This document shows positions 14,580 through 21,018 of a stretch of 21,018 bases of DNA, in pieces. Source of the stretch: CAYQAJ01 sp964415245. GTDB lineage: Bacteria > Planctomycetota > Planctomycetia > Pirellulales > Pirellulaceae. The DNA lies in NCBI GenBank assembly GCA_964415245.1, contig CAYQAJ010000059.1, forward strand, positions 1 to 21,018, read 5' to 3'. The notes below the pieces were generated by a model. It saw nothing but the letters and a program-made list of their open reading frames with translations. It was not told where the DNA came from and did not search any database. How positions within the stretch are numbered: position 1 is the first letter of the stretch; each line of letters begins with the position of its first letter. Position numbers and translations under genes: made by a program.

Positions 14580-17500
14580 TCAGTTGTCGCCGTCCTTTTG
14601 GGGGGCGGATTCCGGGGCGGTGTCCGCGTTGTCGAAGTTCCACACTTCGACGCTGCCTTTGTGCTCTTTGTCCAATCCGCCGATCGCCAGCACGTGGCCC
14701 TGTTTCGCGGTCACCAAGTCGTTCCAACGCGCTCCCTGGTCGGAGAACTGGACTCCGATCACCGCCAACGATTCCCCGGTCTCGTTATCCATAAACAGCA
14801 GCGAATTCGCGTCGTACAGCGCGATCACGCTGCGTTCCGACGTGAAAAATACCGCAGCACTGGCGGAACAGGAAAACGTTCGCCGCCATTGCACAACGCC
14901 CGACGCAACGTGCGCCACGGTAATTCCCCCCGTGCCGCCATCGTCCGGCTTATCCAAATCGAAGTGCAGCGAGACGGTGGCCATCCGTTTGCCGTCGGGC
15001 GAAAAGACGACCGAGCGTGCGCCGCCGTTGGCCTCGATCTCGACGGTGCGTACTTTCTCGCCGGTCTGGGCGTTCCACAGGATGGCGCCGGTCCCGTCGA
15101 CGCGATTGCTCGACCAACGTCCAGCGCTCGCCAGCAACCGCCCATCCGGTGAAAAAGCGACGTCGCTGGCGTAACTGTGCCCGTCCAGATCATGTTTGAG
15201 CGTCCCGGTCTTCACTTCCCACACCTTGAGCCGGCCGGGGCCCGAGCCACGTTCGCCCAATCGGTCTACGCCGCTGAAAACGCGCGATAAGTCGCCAAAT
15301 GAGTCGCCGCACGTGGCGAGCAACTTGCCATCGGGCGAAAACGCCAACGACCGGGCGCTCCCCATCGCGCGGTGGAGCGACTTCCAGTTCTCGGGAGTCT
15401 CCTTATCGGCGAGCTTCGCCCGCTCGTCGTCCAGCGACCGCACGAGTTCGCCGGTCCGCGGATCGAACAGTTTGACCTGGCCGATAGTGGTGCCGACGGC
15501 CACCGCGCTGCCATCGGGCGAAAACGCGAGAGCCTCGACCTCGAAATGGGAAACGCGTTCGGTCGCGGCGAGCACGGCTTCTTCCTCGGCCGTGGTGAGC
15601 TTCAGCCGGGCGACGGTCTTGCCCGTCTTGGCATCCAGAACTTCGGCCGACGGCTTCCAGTCGTCTTTGACTCTGCTGGTTCCGTTTTCCTGCATGATGA
15701 GGGTCGGGCCACCATTGGCAATGGCCACGAGTTTGCCGTCCGCCGAACAGGCGATGGTCCGCACGGGCGCTTCGGTGGTGAAGTGCTTGATGGGTTCGAC
15801 CTGGGACGTCGTCGCTTTGCCCGGCGCTTGCGATGCAGGCGCGCCGTTGTTGCCCCTGGCCGGCGTGCTCCACACTTCGACGCTTACCTTTCGCTTCTTA
15901 TCCACTCCGCCGACCGCCAGCACGTTGCCGCGCCCGCAAAGCGCGAAATCGCTCCATCGCACGCCTTCGGGGGAGTCGGCCCGTCGGATTTCGTGCTTGA
16001 GCGCACCTTGCTCTGTGTCGAGGAACCGGATCGATCGTCCGCCGCAAAGCACCGCCACACTCTTTCCATCGGGCGAGAAGGTCAACGGCTTCGCCCAACC
16101 AGGAACCGTTACCAGCCAATCCTCAATGCCCGATGAAACGTGTACAACACTCACACCGCCCGTGCTTGGCTCGTCGACGTTGTCGTCGTCAAAACGCTGC
16201 GTGCCCATTGCCAACAACTTACTGTCGGGCGAGAACGCGATGGCCCGCGTGCCGCCGTTAGCGGTTGTCCGAATCAAGCTGTGAATCTGCTCGCCGGTAT
16301 GGGCATTCCACAGGATCACGCCGTTCCCAAAATCGCGGTCCTTGAGCCAACGCCCGGCGCTGGCCAACAGATTGCCGTCCGGAGAAAAAGCGACCGCGTA
16401 TGCCTCGTCGTTATGACCAACCAGGTCGTATTTGAGTGTCCCGGTTTGCGCGTCCCACACCTTCAGCCGGCCGGGCCCCGTGCGGCGAAGGCCCAGGCGT
16501 GAGATGCCGTCAAACCTATCGGAGTAGTCGGCAAACGACTCGCCGCACGTGGCGAGCAACTTGCCGTCGGGCGAAAACGCCAGCGACGACACCTTTCCCA
16601 TCGCCCGCGGGAGCGTCTTCCAATGGTCGGGCGTTTGCTTGTCGGCGAGTCGCGACGGTTTGTCGTCCAGTGTGCGGGCCAGTTCGCCGCCCATCGTGTT
16701 GTAGAATTTGACCTGGCCGATACTGGTGCCGACGGCAACCATGCTGCCATCGGGCGAAAACGCGAGCGCCGTTGCCTCCACGTGGGAGATTCGTTCGGTC
16801 GCGGCGAGCACCGTGTCTTCGTCGGCCGTGGTGAGCTTGAGCGTGGCGACGATTTTCCCCGTTTCGGCGTCCAGTATGTCTACCGAGGGCTTCCAGCCGT
16901 CCGCGACTTTGCTTCTACCACCTCCCAGCATGATCAACGTCGGGTTGCCATTAGCAAGGGCGATCAGCTTGCCGTCGGCCGAGCAGGCAATGGTTACGTC
17001 GTGGCCGGTCGTCAGATCCGTGAACTGATGCAAGCGCTTGGGCGTGCCTTCCGTCGTTTCCGGCCGTGACGTGTCCTGTTGCGCTGCCGCCGGTTGCGCC
17101 GCTACCGGCTGTGCCGCCGCATTCGAACCACGGTCGGAGTCAGGCAGCGACTTGTTCGACAGCAGAGGCAAGCCGAACGCCTGATAAAGCACGATTCCCA
17201 ACAAGACGATACCGCATGTTCCGACCATGGTGATCGCTCCTTTCCCACGCGAAGTGGTTATCCAACGGCGACCCGCGGCGTGCAGCACAAGCGAGGCCGG
17301 CAGAGGCACGACCGCCGGTTGCTGCACGTGCGCCAGACAGGTTTCGAGCAGCTCCGCCACTTCCGCGGCCGATTCAATGCGGTCGGCGGCCCGCTTCGAC
17401 ATCAGTCGGGCAACGATCGAGCAAAGCCACTCCGGCACATCAGGATTGATCTGGCGAATCGGCGTCGGCTCATGGTCGGTGATGCGCCGCATCACGCCGT

Positions 17501-18455
17501 AATTCGTTTCGGCGCGAAACGGCGGACGGCCCGTGCACATCGCGTACATCACGCTGCCCAGGCTGAACAGGTCGCTCCGCCCGTCGACCGCTTCGCCGCG
17601 AGCCTGCTCGGGCGACATATACTGCGGCGTGCCGGCGATCGCTCCGCTGTGCGTGATCGTGGCGTCGTCGACCGCCCGGGCCAGGCCAAAGTCCGTAATC
17701 GCGACTCGCTCGATTCCTTCCTCCAGCAAAATGTTGGCCGGCTTGATGTCGCGATGCACGAGTCCCTGCGCGTGCGCGGCGGCGAGTCCCGCGGCGATCT
17801 GCGAACCGATGCGCAAAATTTCCGCGAGCGAGAGCGGGCCTTCCTCGTCGAGCCGTTTTTGCAGCGAGGTGCCGCGCAGATACGGCATCACCAGGTACGG
17901 CAGCGCTTCGTCGTTCGAAACGCTGTGAATCGCGATCACGTTGGCGTGCAACACGGCCGCGGCGGCTTTTGCTTCGCGGGCGAATCGCTTGCGGGCCGCT
18001 CCGCCCGATGCCAGGTGGGGCGCCAGCACTTTGATGGCCACGGTGCGATCGAGCGAGCGGTCGACCGCTTTCAGCACGACGCCCATGCCCCCCGCGCCAA
18101 CGACGCCTGAAACCTCGTAGCCGCCGATCCGGCCCAGCATCTGGGGATCATCGGTCGGCGCGAGTGCGTCGAGCACGTATTGAATCGGGATCGGCTGCCG
18201 CGCGGCTTGTTGCACCGTCGCCGAGTCGGAAGGGCCGTCGGCGCCCGGCCGATCGAATGCCGATGGCCTTAGCAGCTCCTCCGCTTCCCGCCAGGCTTCG
18301 GGCTCGGCCGCCTGCTGCTGAAGGGCGTGGCGGCAGTTTTCGCAGGCGTTCAAATGCAGCGTGAATTCGCGTTCCTGGGCGTCGTTCAACTCGCCCTGTA
18401 AGAACGATTCCATCCGATCGAGGTCGCACGCGTCGGTTCGCAGGTTCAGTTTCAT
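14580..18455 (-). CDS. Membrane Ser/Thr protein kinase with anti-sigma-like zinc motif and duplicated WD40 propellers
   Basis: A 1291-residue protein. Residues 1-50 carry HLNACENC (His34-x3-Cys38-x2-Cys41), the zinc-binding anti-sigma pattern. Residues 113-375 form a complete Hanks-type kinase: Gly-rich GAGGMG (120-125), Lys142 in VAIKV, HRDIKPAN with Asp236, DFG at 255-257, and SPE at 281-283. One transmembrane helix lies at about 406-428, then a Gln/Ala/Pro-rich linker. Two WD40 halves of about 400 residues each follow, with many AFSPDGK-type blades. The kinase should be cytoplasmic and the propellers outside the cytoplasm. The start ATG overlaps the sigma gene's stop as ATGA. The gene probably encodes a sensor that controls the ECF sigma factor by binding or phosphorylation. 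The signal and substrates are unknown. Confidence 0.9.
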   Translation of the reverse strand: MKLNLRTDACDLDRMESFLQGELNDAQEREFTLHLNACENCRHALQQQAAEPEAWREAEELLRPSAFDRPGADGPSDSATVQQAARQPIPIQYVLDALAPTDDPQMLGRIGGYEVSGVVGAGGMGVVLKAVDRSLDRTVAIKVLAPHLASGGAARKRFAREAKAAAAVLHANVIAIHSVSNDEALPYLVMPYLRGTSLQKRLDEEGPLSLAEILRIGSQIAAGLAAAHAQGLVHRDIKPANILLEEGIERVAITDFGLARAVDDATITHSGAIAGTPQYMSPEQARGEAVDGRSDLFSLGSVMYAMCTGRPPFRAETNYGVMRRITDHEPTPIRQINPDVPEWLCSIVARLMSKRAADRIESAAEVAELLETCLAHVQQPAVVPLPASLVLHAAGRRWITTSRGKGAITMVGTCGIVLLGIVLYQAFGLPLLSNKSLPDSDRGSNAAAQPVAAQPAAAQQDTSRPETTEGTPKRLHQFTDLTTGHDVTIACSADGKLIALANGNPTLIMLGGGRSKVADGWKPSVDILDAETGKIVATLKLTTADEDTVLAATERISHVEATALAFSPDGSMVAVGTSIGQVKFYNTMGGELARTLDDKPSRLADKQTPDHWKTLPRAMGKVSSLAFSPDGKLLATCGESFADYSDRFDGISRLGLRRTGPGRLKVWDAQTGTLKYDLVGHNDEAYAVAFSPDGNLLASAGRWLKDRDFGNGVILWNAHTGEQIHSLIRTTANGGTRAIAFSPDSKLLAMGTQRFDDDNVDEPSTGGVSVVHVSSGIEDWLVTVPGWAKPLTFSPDGKSVAVLCGGRSIRFLDTEQGALKHEIRRADSPEGVRWSDFALCGRGNVLAVGGVDKKRKVSVEVWSTPARGNNGAPASQAPGKATTSQVEPIKHFTTEAPVRTIACSADGKLVAIANGGPTLIMQENGTSRVKDDWKPSAEVLDAKTGKTVARLKLTTAEEEAVLAATERVSHFEVEALAFSPDGSAVAVGTTIGQVKLFDPRTGELVRSLDDERAKLADKETPENWKSLHRAMGSARSLAFSPDGKLLATCGDSFGDLSRVFSGVDRLGERGSGPGRLKVWEVKTGTLKHDLDGHSYASDVAFSPDGRLLASAGRWSSNRVDGTGAILWNAQTGEKVRTVEIEANGGARSVVFSPDGKRMATVSLHFDLDKPDDGGTGGITVAHVASGVVQWRRTFSCSASAAVFFTSERSVIALYDANSLLFMDNETGESLAVIGVQFSDQGARWNDLVTAKQGHVLAIGGLDKEHKGSVEVWNFDNADTAPESAPQKDGDN
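14641..17030 (-). repeat. Tandem duplication of a 1.24-kb WD40 segment inside the kinase gene
   Basis: The 3' half of the gene is two copies of the same segment, about 15870-17030 (first copy in the protein) and 14641-15795 (second copy). Landmarks repeat at fixed distance: GCCGTC of the TIACSADGK codons at 16971 and 15735, and CGCCGCACGT at 16541 and 15305, both 1236 bp apart. The CACACTTCGACGCT block is at 15871 and 14641, 1230 bp apart. The DNA is nearly identical in places, while the blade loops have diverged, so the duplication is not very recent but is clearly a single event. Confidence 0.88.
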
Positions 18456-19063
18456 GATTCGGGCTCTTCGCGTTCGTGTAGCTCTTGCACGGCTTCGCGC
18501 AGTCGCCGCATGATGCGACTGCGAGCCGCGTAGATGGCGCCGACCGACTTATTGAGCAGGGCGGCCGCTTCGTCGACACTACGGTCTTCCATCACGGTCA
18601 TCTCAAACGCCCGCCAGGTATCCGGTTCCACATCGCCGCGCACGATTTTGGCGGCTCGCATGTACAGCTCCCGTCGATACTCCAGCTCGATTTCGGCATC
18701 GGACTGTGGATCGGCGCTCGCTTGCTCCATCAGCAGCTCGTGCGCCGTCGAACCGCCGGCCGCGCGATCGTGCGGCTGTCGCACCAGTGCGTTGACGATG
18801 GCGTTGCGGGCAACACGCCGCAGCCAGTGGCGAAACCGCACCGACTCGCCAGACTTCTCAAACCGCCCGATGGCCGACGCCACGGCCATCAACACCCGCT
18901 GTGCCAGGTCCTGGGCATCCGCATCCTGCAGGCCCCGGCGGCGGGCCAACCGGTAAACCACGGGCCGGTAAAGCAGCACGAACTGATCCCAGGCCTCGCG
19001 ATTCGCCGCCGATCGCACCTCGACGAGCAGGCTTTCGCGCGTTTCCGGAAACTCGGTCACCAC
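18452..19063 (-). CDS. ECF-type RNA polymerase sigma factor
   Basis: A 203-residue sigma-70 family protein with only regions 2 and 4. Region 2 spans about residues 24-95 (AWDQFVLLYRPVVYRLARR to RHWLRRVARNAIVNAL). Region 4 spans about 146-196, with the helix-turn-helix VDEAAALLNKSVGAIYAARSR. It directs RNA polymerase to a dedicated promoter set. The start is GTG 19063 or the next codon, GTG 19060; GGGAG lies just upstream and spaces better to the second. The stop overlaps the kinase start (ATGA), so both proteins are made from one transcript. In region 2.2 the usual DAED and QE are DAQD and QR. No separate anti-sigma gene is present; the kinase N-terminus carries that motif. Confidence 0.92.
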   Translation of the reverse strand: MVTEFPETRESLLVEVRSAANREAWDQFVLLYRPVVYRLARRRGLQDADAQDLAQRVLMAVASAIGRFEKSGESVRFRHWLRRVARNAIVNALVRQPHDRAAGGSTAHELLMEQASADPQSDAEIELEYRRELYMRAAKIVRGDVEPDTWRAFEMTVMEDRSVDEAAALLNKSVGAIYAARSRIMRRLREAVQELHEREEPES

Positions 19064-19272
19064 GGTTCTCCCACCAGGCTAAACACAGCCCAAAGGCTCA
19101 TTCTGACACAAAGGCGATAGGCAGACGTCCATCCAGCGGGACCAGCAGCAACGGCCTTGGGCCCGGTCCGACCGTCGATGGCGACGTGGCCAGGAGAGAG
19201 TTCGCCCGCCAGCGTTAGCCCAGCATTGCCTCAGCGTCAGCCTAAGATGACGCAGTCGACGCCGCGTCAATG

Positions 19273-19432
19273 AGAGGCTATCCGAAAAGCCGTCCGGAGA
19301 AGGGGACAGGTACGGGCTCAAGTTTTCAGTGTTCGGCTTTCAGTTTTCAGCCGGCAGTCGAATTCGCGACTGGCTACGGACAACTGACGAGCGTGAAATG
19401 AGCCAGTCCCCGACGGTTTTCGGACAGCCTCT
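19273..19432. mobile_element. MITE-like or REP-like element with terminal inverted repeats
   Basis: AGAGGCTATCCGAAAAGCCGTC (19273-19294; 22 bp, arm given by position) is answered at 19412-19432 by GACGGTTTTCGGACAGCCTCT, its complement except for one substitution and one missing base. Just inside the arms, GGGGAC (19302-19307) and GTCCCC (19406-19411) also pair. The interior holds GGGGACAGGTACGGGCTCAA, TTTTCAG repeats at 19323-19350, and a CAGTCG/CGACTG stem, all familiar as interspersed repeat pieces. No protein is encoded. It lies in the 611-bp gap between the sigma gene and the desaturase; the rest of that gap (19064-19272 and 19433-19674) shows no gene. Confidence 0.5.
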
Positions 19433-19674
19433 GAGTATCCGGTTCCCGAACCGCTTCACCGCGGCAAGCACCACAAGCGGCACCACAAGCAATGCGCGAA
19501 TGAGTCCGGACGTTATCGATTCGTCGCCATCCGTTGGCATTCGGAGGCCAATCGCCGCCCCAATGCATCTTACATTTTGCGGGCATTGCGGCTAATCTTA
19601 CAAACTGCATGGAGTTCAGTGGCCGCTGAGCTTTCCCATCGGCATCCAGCCACGAATAGGCGCTCCGCGCGAGA

Positions 19675-20667
19675 ATGGTCAAGCACGTCCCTTCACCGGT
19701 GGCCCGCCGCGAGTCGACGAGTTCGACTCCGCATCACACGGCCGAGCGGCCGCATTTCGATCGGCCGGAGCAAACGCGCCCGCTGCAAATCGCCTGGGAA
19801 CACCTGATCGCGATCGTCTTGGTGCACCTGCTGGCGCTATTGGCTTTTATTCCCTGGTTTTTCAGTTGGACCGGCGTTGTTCTGGTGATCGTGGGGTTGT
19901 TCACTTACAACCTGCTGGGAATCAATATCGGCTATCATCGCTTGCTGACGCATCAGGGCTTTACGTGTCCCAAGTGGCTGGAACATTTCTTCGCCTTGCT
20001 GGGAGTCTGCTGCCTGCAAGATTCGCCGGCCCGCTGGGTCGCCATCCATCGGCTGCACCATAAGCACTCGGACGAGCGGCCCGATCCGCATTCGCCACTG
20101 GTGAGCTTTTATTGGGCGCATGTCGGCTGGCTGTTCGTGAAACATGGCGAGCACAGTCGCCTCATTTTCTACGAACAGTACGCCCGCGATATCCTCCGCG
20201 ACCGCTTCTACGTGCGTTTCGAGCAGAAGTTGCTCTGGCTGTGGGCATACATTCTTCACGCCGCGCTATACTTTGTCGTCGGTCTGATCGCGGGCTGGGT
20301 GATTACCGCGAGTTATGTCGGCGGCGTACAGTTTGGACTGAGCCTGCTCATCTGGGGCGTGTTTGTCCGCACCGTCGTCGTGTGGCACAACACCTGGTGG
20401 GTCAATTCCGTGACGCATATTTGGGGCTACCGCAATTACGAGACCAGCGACGGCAGCCGTAATCAATGGCTGGTAGCGCTGATTGCCCACGGCGAGGGAT
20501 GGCACAACAACCACCATGCCGATCAGCGCTCGGCGAAGCACGGGCACAAGTGGTGGGAGTATGACCTGGGCTACCTGGTCATCTGCCTGCTCGAGCGTGT
20601 GGGACTTGCCAAGAACGTCATGCGACCCCACATCAAGGAACTCGGCGGTTCCCAGTCGGCACGCTAG
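19675..20667 (+). CDS. Membrane fatty-acid desaturase (delta-9 type)
   Basis: An integral membrane di-iron enzyme that introduces a cis double bond into acyl chains using oxygen and reducing power, adjusting membrane fluidity. The 330-residue protein has all three histidine boxes: HRLLTH (88-93), HRLHHKH (125-131) and HNNHH (277-281). The accessory WHNTWW (His238) and THIWG (His248) are also present. Hydrophobic segments at about 44-62, 64-84, 190-212 and 216-236 fit the four-helix topology. The first 38 residues are polar and rich in Pro, His and Arg, longer than usual; ATG 19675 has no strong ribosome site. Acyl-CoA and acyl-lipid types cannot be separated by sight. It is a single gene divergent from the sigma-kinase operon. 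Confidence 0.9.
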   Translation: MVKHVPSPVARRESTSSTPHHTAERPHFDRPEQTRPLQIAWEHLIAIVLVHLLALLAFIPWFFSWTGVVLVIVGLFTYNLLGINIGYHRLLTHQGFTCPKWLEHFFALLGVCCLQDSPARWVAIHRLHHKHSDERPDPHSPLVSFYWAHVGWLFVKHGEHSRLIFYEQYARDILRDRFYVRFEQKLLWLWAYILHAALYFVVGLIAGWVITASYVGGVQFGLSLLIWGVFVRTVVVWHNTWWVNSVTHIWGYRNYETSDGSRNQWLVALIAHGEGWHNNHHADQRSAKHGHKWWEYDLGYLVICLLERVGLAKNVMRPHIKELGGSQSAR

Positions 20668-21018
20668 AGCCTAGCGCGGAAGCCGCTCGCGGCGAGTTGG
20701 TTGATGCCGAGTTCCGCGAGTCCCGGGCGGAAGAGTCGCGCGAGATGCCGTTAGTACACCACGCCGACTTCCTCGATTGCGCCTCGAAATCGAAGGCCAG
20801 GAAGCAGAAGCGCAAAAGGGAAAATGGCGAGAAGCAAGCCGACGACTCGCTTCCTTCCATTCGTCTCTCGACTGCTCAATCTGCGGCAGCGCCGCAAGTG
20901 GAGGCGGCGGGAGTTCTGAAAAAAATCTGGATACGCACAGATCGGAGTCCCCGCAAGATGTTGTCATCCCGTCTTATTCACCACGCCGATGATTGTAGCA
21001 GGCCGTCGGGTGGGAGGG
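20668..21018. other. Non-coding tail downstream of the desaturase
   Basis: No gene is supported in the last 350 bp. An imperfect palindrome, GAAGCAAG (20831-20838) against CTCGCTTC (20846-20853), produces the same peptide string EASRRLAS on both strands, a sign of non-coding symmetry rather than a protein. A GAAAAAAATC run at 20918-20927 is the only A-tract. Confidence 0.5.

Noticed and set aside
15196..16284. 362-codon plus-strand frame
   Set aside because: It is antisense to the WD40 part of the kinase; its Ser/Pro-rich repeats mirror the propeller blades.
17079..18110. 343-codon plus-strand frame rich in Arg and His
   Set aside because: It is antisense to the kinase domain, whose motifs are complete on the minus strand.
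20671..20992. Small frames on both strands at the window end
   Set aside because: Both contain EASRRLAS because the DNA is an imperfect palindrome; neither has a coding pattern.
1..21018. CRISPR arrays, tRNA or rRNA genes, intact transposases
   Set aside because: No regularly spaced repeats, no clover-leaf or rRNA-like sequence, and no transposase motif was seen on reading both strands.

Overview
The window is GC-rich bacterial chromosome and most likely comes from a planctomycete of the Pirellulales type. Three things point that way. There is an ECF sigma factor gene overlapping a large membrane Ser/Thr kinase that ends in WD40 propellers. The gaps carry short degenerate repeats of a kind I recall from planctomycete genomes (for example the CTCGCTGACGCTTCGGGTTA type and ATGACCAATG palindromes). 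The layout is loose, with small operons separated by non-coding gaps of 300-600 bp. The assignment rests on recognising families, not on a search.

Layout. 1-144: 5' end of a secreted or membrane protein gene (minus), running off the edge. 438-1286: shikimate dehydrogenase aroE (plus). 1442-3438: the agmatine-to-putrescine pair aguB-aguA (minus). 3564-4343: dethiobiotin synthetase bioD (plus), divergent from aguB, with its stop codon inside a long palindrome. 4427-9545: an alpha-glucan cluster on the minus strand, in the order glgA (glycogen synthase), galT-like nucleotidylyltransferase, GH57 glucanotransferase/amylase. 9546-10147: non-coding. 10148-10327: apparent remnant of a nucleotidyltransferase gene. 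10347-12367: a lower-GC two-gene module that I read as an AbiEi/AbiEii-type (type IV) toxin-antitoxin pair with overlapping reading frames. 12620-14116: a PcfJ-domain protein. 14580-19063: ECF sigma factor plus a kinase carrying an anti-sigma-like zinc motif, a transmembrane helix and two near-identical tandem WD40 halves. 19273-19432: a small inverted-repeat (MITE-like) element. 19675-20667: a membrane fatty-acid desaturase (plus).

How the genes work together. GlgA builds alpha-1,4-glucan from ADP-glucose, and the GH57 enzyme would trim or rearrange it. The GalT-like protein between them may move the nucleotidyl group of a sugar nucleotide, possibly ADP-glucose, rather than serve galactose metabolism. 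AguA and AguB together convert agmatine to putrescine. The sigma factor and kinase overlap by ATGA. The kinase N-terminus carries an HxxxCxxC anti-sigma motif and the sigma factor lacks acidic residues in region 2.2, so a phosphorylation-controlled sigma factor is a plausible reading.

The accessory part is 10.1-14.1 kb: the toxin-antitoxin pair, the nucleotidyltransferase remnant beside it, and the PcfJ gene. The least described items are the sigma/anti-sigma-kinase fusion, the GalT-like enzyme in a glycogen cluster, the degenerate nuclease-like N-terminus of the antitoxin, and the palindromic elements. No tRNA, rRNA, CRISPR array, intact transposase or prophage gene was seen.
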